DNA of 64,000 nucleotides. It comes from Myxococcales bacterium (GTDB lineage: Bacteria > Myxococcota_A > Polyangia > Palsa-1104 > JAEUJZ01). The translations under genes and the position numbers were made by a program. The notes beneath the pieces are model-generated. The model had not been told where the DNA came from. It saw nothing but the letters and a program-made list of their open reading frames with translations, and did not search any database. Positions 1-7,448 of this stretch are shown in pieces; positions within the stretch are counted from its first letter, which is position 1; every line of letters starts with the position of its first letter. The stretch covers positions 1 to 64,000 of the forward strand of contig JAEUKB010000026.1 in the NCBI GenBank assembly GCA_016794365.1. The letters run 5' to 3'.

Positions 1-526
1 CGCCCCCTTCGCGATGCAGCAGTGTTCCTTCCGATCCTGCTGCCCAGACGCTGTCGCTGCCATCGCTCCACGCGGAATACAAGCCAGCCGTGGTACCGGC
101 GTCTTCGCGCTGAAACCGCTGACCATCAAAGCGAAGGATCGTCCCGCTTTCACCCAGAAACAGGACGTTGTCGCTTCCCACGCCAACGATCGCATGAAGC
201 CGCGCAGGGAGATCGGTCAGAACCGGCGTCACCGTGCTGCCGTTTGAGCGATAGATGTCGCGGCTCCCGACCATCCAGATGTCCGTCGCGCTCTGTCCGA
301 AGATGGCTTGTGGCTGAAACAGCTGCGGACGCGGACTTTCCCAGCACAGGCCGCTTTGCCGACAGCTCTGCGGCTGACACTGGCGTGACTCATAGCTACA
401 GACCTTGCCGCTGCCACAGTCGAGTGGATGCGTGGTACACGCTTCCCCGTTGACGACCCGAAACGCATCCCAGGTGGTGGTGCAGCTTGTGACGGCCAGT
501 GCGAACAGAAGTGCCAATCGACGCAT
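1..526 (-). CDS. secreted lipoprotein, beta-propeller-like, 3' end cut by window edge
   Basis: Reading the minus strand from the ATG at 526 gives an open frame that runs off the left edge of the window (about 175 codons). It begins MRRLALLFALAVTSC, a lipoprotein signal whose lipobox ends at Cys15, preceded by a GGGGGA ribosome site. A Cys-rich stretch follows (about residues 29-68), and then turns such as DIWMVGSRDIYRSNG and NVLFLGESGTILRFDG, the 'W-x-G-x-x-G-x-I' pattern of repeated beta-propeller blades. It is therefore probably a surface or periplasmic lipoprotein with a propeller. Function is unknown. It lies 77 bp downstream of the tlpA-like gene on the same strand and could be co-transcribed. 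Confidence 0.75.
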   Translation of the reverse strand, partial: MRRLALLFALAVTSCTTTWDAFRVVNGEACTTHPLDCGSGKVCSYESRQCQPQSCRQSGLCWESPRPQLFQPQAIFGQSATDIWMVGSRDIYRSNGSTVTPVLTDLPARLHAIVGVGSDNVLFLGESGTILRFDGQRFQREDAGTTAGLYSAWSDGSDSVWAAGSEGTLLHREGG

Positions 527-603
527 CGCGAAGTCCCCCCGCTCATGGTAGCCAGGCCGAGCGATCCGTCGCGCTACTTTCGATGGGTAAGACGAGGTAG
601 GAA

Positions 604-1113
604 CTACTTGGGCGGCGCAGCCAGGAGCTGCTCGATCGCGGCCTTGAGCTTGGTCATGTCCGCCGCGCCCGCAAAGCCTTCGTTCACCAGCCGCACCACA
701 CCTTGCTGATCCACAACGTATGAGGTTGGCATCTTCGGCGGATCGTACAGCTCTGCGACCTGGCCTTTGGGATCGTACAGCAGCGGAAATGACAGCTTCA
801 GCCGCGCGGCCAGCTCGTCCGCGTTTTTGCGCTCGCGATCGATGTTGATGCCGATCACGACGACGCCACGGCTGGCGAGCTGCTTGTGGAGCTTTTCCAG
901 CTCGGGCAGCTCTCGCAGACACGGCTCACACCAGGAAGCCCAGAAGTCGATCAGCACGACCTTGCCGCGTAGCTCCCCCAGCTTGATGGTCTTTTGGCTG
1001 GCATCGCTGAGCGAAAAGTCCGCCGCAGGCTTGCCCGCTTGCTGACCGGCGTGCGCCGCACCGAGCACCCCAACCGACAGCGCCAATGCCAGCGCCAGCG
1101 ATCGCCCGATCAT
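604..1113 (-). CDS. TlpA/ResA-like thiol-disulfide oxidoreductase
   Basis: A 169-aa exported thioredoxin-fold protein. Residues 1-22 form a signal peptide ending AAHA. The fold begins with an AlkC/TSA-like strand (PAADFSLSDASQ) and has the active-site motif WCEPC (Cys62, Cys65) after the typical VVLIDFWAS strand. The cis-proline loop (MPTSYVVDQQG) is near residue 128. Family members reduce disulfides in the periplasm, often for cytochrome c maturation; several CxxCH haem proteins occur in this window (32836, 59864) but not next door. Its start overlaps the stop of the upstream dsbA-like gene by ATGA, so the two are translationally coupled. Confidence 0.9.
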   Translation of the reverse strand: MIGRSLALALALSVGVLGAAHAGQQAGKPAADFSLSDASQKTIKLGELRGKVVLIDFWASWCEPCLRELPELEKLHKQLASRGVVVIGINIDRERKNADELAARLKLSFPLLYDPKGQVAELYDPPKMPTSYVVDQQGVVRLVNEGFAGAADMTKLKAAIEQLLAAPPK

Positions 1114-1976
1114 TTCGACAGCTCCGCTTCAATGTACGAGCGCAGCTCTTCGATCGAGCCCAGACGCGCTTTGCAGCCGTTGATGAACACGCCCGGCGTT
1201 CCGGTCAGCTCGACCTTCTTGCCTTCGGCCTTGTCCTTTTCGACCCGCTCGCGCGCAGCCTGCATGTCCGCTTGGAACTTGTTGACGTCCAGCTTCATTT
1301 CCATCGCGTAGCGCACAAGGTCGGCCATCGTCTGCTTGTCTTGGTTTTCAAACAGCTTGTCGTGATAGCTCCAGAACTTGCCTTGCTTGCCCGCTGCGAC
1401 GGCTGCCATCGCTGCGTTCATCGCGTTCGGATGCATCGGCAGCGGATAGTTCAAAAACACCAGCCGCACCTTCGAGTACTCCGCCAGCACTTGCTTGAGC
1501 ATCGGCTCCACCGCGCGGCAAGCTGGACACTCGAAGTCGGAAAACTCGACGATCGTCACTGGCGCTTTGGCATCGCCCCGCACCGGCGCCGCCGAGATGT
1601 CGATGTTGTAGCACTTCCGCTGAAGGTAGCGCTCGCTGTACTTTTCCTCGATCTCGCTCTCGAGGAAGCCGTCGTTCACCAGCTTCAGCAGCCACTTCGA
1701 CGCAACCAGCGACAGCTTGCAGCTTGCATCGGTCCGCAGCGACACCGACAGCGCGTGAGGCTTTCCGCACGCTGACGGAAACTTATCAAGCAGCTTGGTA
1801 AACAGCTTGCGATCGCTGTCGGACAGGCTCTTGGTATCCAAGCCGGGAATGTCGCCCGATGGAGCAGCCGGTTTGGGCGCTTCGCCCACTGCAAAGGCAG
1901 CCGGTGCCGCAAGAAGTCCAAGTGCCAAGGTAGCCGACTGAGCGGCCCGACGAAGAAAGTATGCAGTGTGCGTCAT
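1110..1976 (-). CDS. DsbA-family thioredoxin-fold protein, periplasmic
   Basis: 288 aa from the ATG at 1976. This start is preferred over one 15 codons upstream because MTHTAYFLRRAAQ leads straight into a signal peptide ending PAAFA. An N-terminal helical domain (about residues 45-125) precedes the thioredoxin fold VTIVEFSDFECPAC (Cys150, Cys153), and the cis-Pro segment GTPGVFINGC lies near the C-terminus. This is the layout of Myxococcota/Deltaproteobacteria DsbA-like 'thioredoxin domain' proteins that oxidise or isomerise periplasmic disulfides. It overlaps the tlpA-like gene by 4 bp and sits 57 bp downstream of kamD. The paired genes probably act on the Cys-rich secreted proteins common in this window, which is an inference. 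Confidence 0.88.
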   Translation of the reverse strand: MTHTAYFLRRAAQSATLALGLLAAPAAFAVGEAPKPAAPSGDIPGLDTKSLSDSDRKLFTKLLDKFPSACGKPHALSVSLRTDASCKLSLVASKWLLKLVNDGFLESEIEEKYSERYLQRKCYNIDISAAPVRGDAKAPVTIVEFSDFECPACRAVEPMLKQVLAEYSKVRLVFLNYPLPMHPNAMNAAMAAVAAGKQGKFWSYHDKLFENQDKQTMADLVRYAMEMKLDVNKFQADMQAARERVEKDKAEGKKVELTGTPGVFINGCKARLGSIEELRSYIEAELSK

Positions 1977-2033
1977 GGGTGTTGTGCCGTCTTGGACGGC
2001 TGACCGTCTTGTTTCTATCACGAAAACCTCGAA

Positions 2034-3650
2034 TCAGGCGGATCGCCCTTCTAGGACCGCGAGGATCGGGTTTTGGTAGCTCGGATGCCGCGCGATCACG
2101 CCATCGAGCCCGCGACCGCCCTGTTCGGGACGCTTCACGTCGGCAAACTCTCCGGCTGCGATCGCCGCAAACAGACCTTCTTGCGCCACCTTGCGCAGCA
2201 TCGCACAGGCATCGTCCAGCACCTGTCGCGCGCGCCGCACCACCAGGCCATCGGGATCAAAGCGCAGCTCTTTTCCCAGGCTCTTGGCGGCGGTAAAGAC
2301 GTAGTCCGCCCCTTTGATCGCCGCGAACCGATCGTGCAAGAGCGGCGTGTGAATCGCTTCGGTCATCATGCCGAGCAGCTCGATCGTCTGCCCCGTCATC
2401 ACGCCCACCAGATCGAACAGGCCATCGACGCGGTGTGACCAAAAGATGTCGCCGGTCTTGTGCTTGGTCGCGGGCATCCACTTGATCGGATGCTTGGGAA
2501 AGAGCTGCCGAACCAGCAGCGCCTGCGACAGCTCCAGCACGAACGAATCGGGCAGCGCTTTGTCGATCTCGAAGGCGTGACCCAGGCCCATCTGCTCTTC
2601 TTTGAGCCCGGCGCGAAACGCAAACGCTTCGTTGATGAACTGCGAGGCCAGCACCGTGTGCGCTTTTTCCACCGCATCCGCCGTCGTCAGGTAGTTGTCT
2701 TCGCCGGTGTTGATGATCATCCCCGCGCGCGCGATCACCCGTCGGGAAAAGTACTGATCACAGAGCGTTCGCTTCGGGTTGATGTCGCGAAACAGGATCC
2801 CGTACATCGCGTCGTTGAGCAGCATGTCGAGCCGCTCCACCGCCCCCAGATAGGCAATCTCTGGCATGCACAAGCCCGACGAGTAGTTGGTCTGCTGCAA
2901 ATAGCGCCCGAGCTTTTCCTGCTCTTCATCGAGCGCGCGCCGGACAATGCGGAAGTTTTCCTGCGTCGCCCACGTCCCGCCGTAGCCTTCGGTCGTCGCG
3001 CCATATGGCACGTAGTCAATCAGCGACTGCGCGGTCGATCGGATCACCGCGATCACATCGGCGCCCACCTGCGCTGCCGCCCGCGCCTGATCCGCATCGT
3101 CATAGATGTTGCCGGTGGCCACGATCACGTACTTGAGCGGTGGACCGCCCCCCGGACGAATCACATCGCCTTCGGGTTTGGCGCGATCCGGACCCAGCCC
3201 AAGCCGCTGCCACGCCGCAATTCGCTGCGCCCGTGCGTCATCGATCTTCGCCATTGCTTGCTCGGTCGGCGCACGCAGGATCTGCGCGATCTCGTCCCGC
3301 TCGGCATCGAGTGCTGAAAGGAGCGCGTCCCCTTCGGGCAAGCTGCTGCCAAAGGCCAGCTCTTCTGCCGCTTCCTGAATCGATAGCTGGGGACTGCGCC
3401 GCAGCAGCAGCCCCACGATCGCGGCAATCCCTCGGTTGAGCGCGCCCGACTGCCGATAGCGCTCGACACAGCGATTGACCAACGGGACGCCTTCGCCATC
3501 GACGCCATCGACGCCAAAGGAGCGCAGGACCGTACGCTCGATGCTGACGGTGGTGTGGGCCCCGATGAAGCCTTGGACGCGGTCCGCTACTTGGGCGGCC
3601 AGGGCCCGACATTCATCGACGACAGCTGGATCAATCGGCAGAGCATGCAT
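2034..3650 (-). CDS. kamD: lysine 5,6-aminomutase alpha subunit
   Basis: 538 aa from the ATG at 3650 (another in-frame start lies 12 codons upstream). The N-terminus from this ATG aligns with what is known of KamD. The sequence shows hallmark KamD stretches: HTTVSIERTVLR, GIDGVD-like FGVDGVDGEGVP, KYVIVATGNIYDD, VPYGATTEGYGGTWATQENF, SSGLCMPEIAYLGAVERLDM, MYGILFRDINPKRTL, INTGEDNYLTTADAVE and QMGLGHAFEID. KamD forms the TIM-barrel core of adenosylcobalamin- and PLP-dependent D-lysine/beta-lysine 5,6-aminomutase, used in lysine fermentation. The partner KamE, which carries the cobalamin-binding domain and PLP lysine, is not in this window, so it must be elsewhere or the protein is repurposed. 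It is divergent from the vWA gene. Confidence 0.93.
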   Translation of the reverse strand: MHALPIDPAVVDECRALAAQVADRVQGFIGAHTTVSIERTVLRSFGVDGVDGEGVPLVNRCVERYRQSGALNRGIAAIVGLLLRRSPQLSIQEAAEELAFGSSLPEGDALLSALDAERDEIAQILRAPTEQAMAKIDDARAQRIAAWQRLGLGPDRAKPEGDVIRPGGGPPLKYVIVATGNIYDDADQARAAAQVGADVIAVIRSTAQSLIDYVPYGATTEGYGGTWATQENFRIVRRALDEEQEKLGRYLQQTNYSSGLCMPEIAYLGAVERLDMLLNDAMYGILFRDINPKRTLCDQYFSRRVIARAGMIINTGEDNYLTTADAVEKAHTVLASQFINEAFAFRAGLKEEQMGLGHAFEIDKALPDSFVLELSQALLVRQLFPKHPIKWMPATKHKTGDIFWSHRVDGLFDLVGVMTGQTIELLGMMTEAIHTPLLHDRFAAIKGADYVFTAAKSLGKELRFDPDGLVVRRARQVLDDACAMLRKVAQEGLFAAIAAGEFADVKRPEQGGRGLDGVIARHPSYQNPILAVLEGRSA

Positions 3651-3893
3651 CCGCGCAGCGTATGTCCGGCCTCTGCGTGAAATCAACTGCGCTGTCTGAG
3701 CACACGTCTGCGCGGTCTGACTGCTGCCCGCCTGCGACCCGCCTGCGATATGATGAAGAGGGATCTTCCCGACTTAGCAGCAAGGACCAGGGCCTGAGGC
3801 AGGGCCCGTTACGGAGGCAGGAATCGCTATGGCTCGGACCGAGTACCTTCCAACACCCAACCAAGCCGACCACGGTGTCCGCTTTGTCTGCCG

Positions 3894-3929
3894 CGCCGTT
3901 TGGCACGCCGTTTGGCACGCCGTTTGGCA
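3894..3929. repeat. three perfect 12-bp tandem repeats abutting a start codon
   Basis: The unit CGCCGTTTGGCA occurs three times without mismatch and ends one base before the ATG at 3931. Read in frame upstream it would encode Ala-Val-Trp-His repeats, but these lie before the signal peptide and are probably not translated. The 244-bp kamD/vWA spacer in which it sits must hold both divergent promoters; no convincing -35/-10 pair was found there. Confidence 0.9.
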
Positions 3930-3930
3930 C

Positions 3931-5310
3931 ATGCAGCGCAACATCGCCGCGTGGACCGTTTGTGCAGCGATCTTGTCGGCACTGATCCTGCCCGGCTCGG
4001 CCAAGGCCAAGTCGTGCCCGAACCTGGTGATCGTGCTCGATCAGTCTGCGTCGATGGCGCAAAACCCGATGGGGATCGGGGTGCCGCAGGGCTCGCCCGA
4101 TTCCAAGTGGTCGATCGCGACCAAGGCGCTTATCGCGATGAACAACAAGTACGACGGGCTGCTCCCGCTGGGGTACAGCAACTACCCGACCGGGACCAAC
4201 TGCCCCGTCAGCACCACCGTCCGCATTCCGCCCGGCTACGCCAACCGCGTCACCATCAACAACGCGATGATCGACTATCCCTTTCCGGGCGGCAGCACCC
4301 CGACCTGCACGGCGGTGACCAACAACGCCAAGGATCTGGCCGCCAAGGATCCCAGCCGCCCGAGCTACCTGCTGCTCGTCACCGATGGATCTCCCGATGC
4401 GCTGTGCTGCGGGGCCGATCCGGTCAAGACCACGGTCGATGCCATCCGTGCCGCCGCCAATCCGACCCTGCCTGGGGTGCCGCCGGTCTACACCCTGGTG
4501 CTCGGCTTTGGCAAAACCACCGAGTCCGAGCGTCTCTCGCTCAACCAAATGGCCGATGCCGGTGGCTTCCCTGTCACGGTCGGCGATCCGCTCTACCGTT
4601 ATTATCGCGCCGAAGACTCGACCGCCCTGGAACAGGCGCTCGCGCTCATCGTCAAGTCCGTGGTCGGCGGAGACGCGGGCAGCATCGTGACCTGCGAAGA
4701 CGGCTGCTACGCCAAAGGCTGTCCGACCGGCCAGGCCTGCATCCAAAACGCCTGCCGCAACGATCCTTGCTTTGGCAAGACCTGTCCCACCAATCAGTAC
4801 TGCCTGCCTACCTTCTATAGCAACGGCACCAGCAAGGCGGACTGCGTCGCGGCCTGCAAGTCGCCCTGTCCCCAGACCTCGCGCTGCGAGCGGGGCCAGT
4901 GCGTCGGCGATCCATGCAGCGGTCAGTGCCAGGCTGGACAAAAGTGCGAGCTGATCGGCGACCTCGGCGTGGGCAAGTGCGTCGATGAGCCGCTGTGCAA
5001 AAACACCCTGTGCCACCAGAGCCAAGGCTGCTTTGCTGGACAGAGCGACGGCGAGTGCCGCGATGACCTGTGCCGCCTGGTCACCTGCCCGACCGGCACC
5101 GTCTGCCATCCGTTCACCGGAAGCTGCGAGTCTCCCGATGCCCAGCCGATCCTCAGCCTGGGATCGGGCGGCATCGGCTGCGAGGTCGGACCGCGATCCT
5201 CTGCCAGCCGCCTGTCCGCCGGGTCGATGGGGCTGATTCTGTCGCTGCTGCTGCTGCGCAGACGCCGAACGAGCCACGAAAACGGTCGCCCCAGCCCAAA
5301 CCGGCTGTAG
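3931..5310 (+). CDS. secreted vWA protein with Cys-rich repeats and MYXO-CTERM-like tail
   Basis: 459 aa from the ATG at 3931. An in-frame ATG at 3829 would only add 34 residues ahead of the signal peptide MQRNIAAWTVCAAILSALIL, so the inner start is chosen. A von Willebrand A domain follows (about residues 28-255) with the MIDAS motif DQSAS and TDGSPD. Next come five or so Cys-rich modules (residues 255-425; C-x3-C and C-x5-C spacings like GCPTGQAC and KTCPTNQYC). The tail is a Gly-Cys (IGCEVG), a hydrophobic helix and RRRR, as in the MYXO-CTERM sorting signal, which points to cleavage and anchoring at the cell surface. Similar vWA/Cys-rich proteins are numerous in myxobacteria; a role in adhesion is inference. 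Confidence 0.87.
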   Translation: MQRNIAAWTVCAAILSALILPGSAKAKSCPNLVIVLDQSASMAQNPMGIGVPQGSPDSKWSIATKALIAMNNKYDGLLPLGYSNYPTGTNCPVSTTVRIPPGYANRVTINNAMIDYPFPGGSTPTCTAVTNNAKDLAAKDPSRPSYLLLVTDGSPDALCCGADPVKTTVDAIRAAANPTLPGVPPVYTLVLGFGKTTESERLSLNQMADAGGFPVTVGDPLYRYYRAEDSTALEQALALIVKSVVGGDAGSIVTCEDGCYAKGCPTGQACIQNACRNDPCFGKTCPTNQYCLPTFYSNGTSKADCVAACKSPCPQTSRCERGQCVGDPCSGQCQAGQKCELIGDLGVGKCVDEPLCKNTLCHQSQGCFAGQSDGECRDDLCRLVTCPTGTVCHPFTGSCESPDAQPILSLGSGGIGCEVGPRSSASRLSAGSMGLILSLLLLRRRRTSHENGRPSPNRL

Positions 5311-5442
5311 CCGCACTGCACAACGCGTTGCGGCAAGTCAGCCGACGCGCAGCGCCACCCCACAAGCGGTTGCAAGCCGCCCAAGCAGTCGCCGATCCAC
5401 CACACAACGTAGGCACACCCGCCGCCCCTTGTACGCGGTCCG

Positions 5443-5620
5443 CACAACGGCTTGCGCAGGTCCAAGTCGCTTGCAGAAAACCTGCACAACGGCTTGCGCG
5501 GGGTGAAGTCGCTTGCAGAAAACCTGCACAACGGCTTGCACAGGTCCAAGTCGCTTGCAGAAAACCTGCACAACGGCTTGCGCGGGGTGAAGTCGCTTGC
5601 AAAACGTCCGCACAACGACA
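5443..5620. repeat. 42-bp tandem repeat, alternating A-B-A-B subtypes
   Basis: Units begin CACAACGGCTTG at 5443, 5485, 5527 and 5569, with a decayed fifth copy at 5611. Units 1 and 3 carry CAGGTCCAAGTCGC, while units 2 and 4 carry CGGGGTGAAGTCGC, so the true period is 84 bp. Each complete unit ends with TTGCAGAAAACCTGCA, which can fold as a small hairpin (TGCAG/CTGCA). A direct array with no unique spacers is not a CRISPR. Confidence 0.92.
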
Positions 5621-5736
5621 ACCAGGGGTCAACGCGCATGCAAACGTGCCGCACAACGGCTTGTGCAGTCCGGCTGCATGTGAAGCTGTGGCCGCGTACG
5701 TGTTGCAAGACTCTTTGCACCGGCCGACTGTCTCGC

Positions 5737-5742
5737 TAGACT
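5737..5742 (+). promoter_or_regulatory. -10 box TAGACT directly upstream of the S1 gene
   Basis: TAGACT ends 8 nt before the ATG at 5751, so transcription would start at about the start codon. A weak -35 (TTGCAC, 5715-5720) lies 16 bp upstream. The same hexamer is the -10 of the tRNA promoter at 20441-20469. No Shine-Dalgarno sequence lies between it and the ATG. Confidence 0.5.
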
Positions 5743-5750
5743 ACGCGCCC

Positions 5751-6998
5751 ATGTCGCAGACCAAAAAGTCCCAACCCAACCCGGCAGCGTCGTCTGAGTT
5801 TGCCTCGATGCTCGCCGCTTTCGAGAGTGAGCAAAAGACGGATAACTCCCGCCGCAAGCAGGACGGGATTCGCGTCGGTTCCGAGGTCCGTGGCCGCATC
5901 CTGTCGATTGGCCGCGACTCGGCCTTTATCGATCTAGGTGGCAAGGCCGATGGCTCGCTGCCGCTTGACGAGCTGCGCGGCCCAGATGGTCAGCTCACCG
6001 CCCAAGTCGGGGACGAGATCATCGCCCGCATCGTCGAGATCGACGGTCGGATGGGTGGCGTGGTGCTGCGCCGAACGCTCGGTCGCGGTCCCGATTCACG
6101 CGGCGAGCTGCGCCAGGCCTTCGAGCTGGGCATCCCGTTTGAGGGCACGGTGTCGGGCGTCGTCAAAGGCGGCGTCGAGGTGCAGGTGGCGGGCTCGCGC
6201 GGGTTCTGCCCGATCTCGCAGCTTGAGCTACGGCACACCGAGGACGCGAGCGTGTACGTCGGCCAGAAGCTCCAGTTCCGCATCACGCGCTTTGAGGAGA
6301 CGGGACGATCGCTCAACATCGTGCTGTCGCGTCGATCGCTGCTGGAAGAAGCGGCGCAGGCGCAGGCCGAAGAGCTGCGCAAGAAGCTGGCCCCCGGTGT
6401 GGTGGTGCGTGGTCGGGTGACGGCGCTCAAGGACTACGGCGCGTTTGTGGACATCGGCGGTCTCGAAGGCATGCTGCACGTCAGCGAGCTGTCGTTCCAG
6501 CGCGCGCGGCTGCCCAAGGATGTCCTGTCGGTCGGCCAAGAGCTGGAAGTGATGATCCTGAAGATCGAGCCGAGCCAGGATCCGAAGCGGGGCGAGCGGA
6601 TCTCGCTGTCGCTCAAGTCGCTGGAAAAAGATCCGTGGAGCGACATCGACACGCGCTTCCCGGTGGGCACGCGCTTCCCGGCAACCGTGCTGCGGACCGA
6701 AGCGTTCGGCGCGATCGTCGAGCTAGAGCCCGGCATCGAAGGCCTTTTGCACATCAGCGAGATGGGCGGCGGCAAGCGCCTGCGTCACGCCCGTGAGTCG
6801 GTCCAGGCTGGCGAAAAGATCGAGGTCGTGATCCAGCAGATCGATCGCGACAAGCGGCGGCTGTCGCTCGGTCGGGCATCGAGCGATGATGTGGAAGGTG
6901 GCGAAGCGCCAGCCCCGGTCGCGCAGGCTGCGGGCGGAGGCCGGGTCGGCTTCGGAACGCTCGGCGATCTGCTGTCGAAAGCGTCGAAGAAGAAGTAA
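5751..6998 (+). CDS. S1 RNA-binding protein with four S1 domains (RpsA-like)
   Basis: 415 aa from the ATG at 5751; an upstream extension of the frame passes through the 42-bp repeats and is rejected. Four S1 OB-fold domains are visible. The first starts VGSEVRGRILSIGRDSAFID (about residue 45), the second FEGTVSGVVKGGVEVQV (about 130), the third VVVRGRVTALKDYGAFVDI (about 215, with GLEGMLHVSEL), and the fourth FPATVLRTEAFGAIVEL (about 310, with GIEGLLHISEM). Canonical ribosomal S1 has six domains and about 550 aa, so this is a shorter S1 paralogue. It probably binds mRNA or the ribosome in translation. It may be a leaderless transcript (see 5737). The DksA-like gene follows after 2 bp, so the two are co-transcribed. 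Confidence 0.9.
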   Translation: MSQTKKSQPNPAASSEFASMLAAFESEQKTDNSRRKQDGIRVGSEVRGRILSIGRDSAFIDLGGKADGSLPLDELRGPDGQLTAQVGDEIIARIVEIDGRMGGVVLRRTLGRGPDSRGELRQAFELGIPFEGTVSGVVKGGVEVQVAGSRGFCPISQLELRHTEDASVYVGQKLQFRITRFEETGRSLNIVLSRRSLLEEAAQAQAEELRKKLAPGVVVRGRVTALKDYGAFVDIGGLEGMLHVSELSFQRARLPKDVLSVGQELEVMILKIEPSQDPKRGERISLSLKSLEKDPWSDIDTRFPVGTRFPATVLRTEAFGAIVELEPGIEGLLHISEMGGGKRLRHARESVQAGEKIEVVIQQIDRDKRRLSLGRASSDDVEGGEAPAPVAQAAGGGRVGFGTLGDLLSKASKKK

Positions 6999-7000
6999 CG

Positions 7001-7393
7001 ATGGCTGCCGTGACCGCTTCCGCCCTGACGGCGCAGCTTCGCAAGCTGCGGGAAGAGACGATCTCGCAGGGACCGCAGAAGATTGAACCGAACCGCAAGG
7101 ACGCGACCACGATCGGCGTGAGCGATGAAGACGAGCAGGCGCTGTCGGAGATGCTCCAGACCTTGGCGTCGCAGCAAAACCGCAAGCAGAGCGAGCTGCT
7201 CGCGCAGATCGATCGCGCGCTGGCCCGGCTGGAGCGTGAGCCGGACATGGTCGGCCTGTGCGAAGAGTGCGAAGAAGAGATCGACGAGCGACGACTCACG
7301 CTGCGACCGTACGTCACGCTGTGCGCAGAGTGCCAAGCGGCCCACGATCCAAAGCGCGGCCACACCCGCAAGAGCCTGACGGACTACAAGTAG
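7001..7393 (+). CDS. DksA/TraR-type C4 zinc-finger protein
   Basis: 130 aa. An N-terminal helical part (about residues 1-75) resembles a coiled coil. It is followed by a four-cysteine zinc finger, LCEECEEEIDERRL then LCAECQ (CxxC-x17-CxxC), the hallmark of the DksA/TraR family. DksA proteins insert a coiled coil into the RNA polymerase secondary channel and modulate rRNA and stress promoters with ppGpp. This copy lacks an obvious DxxDxA tip, so it may be a DksA-like paralogue. It starts 2 bp after the S1 stop codon, and coupling an RNA polymerase factor to a translation factor fits growth control. Confidence 0.85.
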   Translation: MAAVTASALTAQLRKLREETISQGPQKIEPNRKDATTIGVSDEDEQALSEMLQTLASQQNRKQSELLAQIDRALARLEREPDMVGLCEECEEEIDERRLTLRPYVTLCAECQAAHDPKRGHTRKSLTDYK

Positions 7394-7448
7394 CAGCGCG
7401 CGGTCCGCACTCGGCAACTTCTTCCCCGGTTTGCCGAACACTGGCTCT

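Larger units (their letters stand above)
5311..5750. other. 440-bp spacer upstream of the S1 gene, repeat-rich, no gene supported
   Basis: Frames on both strands stay open only because the internal 42-bp repeat is a multiple of three. None has a plausible product, start or Shine-Dalgarno site. Besides the repeat array (5443-5620) the spacer has scattered copies of the core GCACAACG-n-TTG at about 5316, 5360 and 5650. It ends in a TAGACT -10 box just before the S1 start codon. Confidence 0.7.

Noticed and set aside
3631..5316. 561-codon open frame on the minus strand opposite the vWA gene
   Set aside because: The product is Arg/Ala/Gly-rich with no domain, and the plus strand carries a clear vWA, Cys-rich and sorting-tail protein. 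It is an antisense shadow common in GC-rich DNA.
5443..5620. CRISPR array
   Set aside because: Units abut directly with no unique spacers, and the 42-bp unit is itself divided into two subtypes. No cas genes are nearby.
5070..5750. N-terminal extension of the S1 protein through the repeat region
   Set aside because: It would overlap the vWA gene and read through tandem repeats. The first S1 domain starts about 45 residues after the ATG at 5751, and a -10 box lies just before that ATG.
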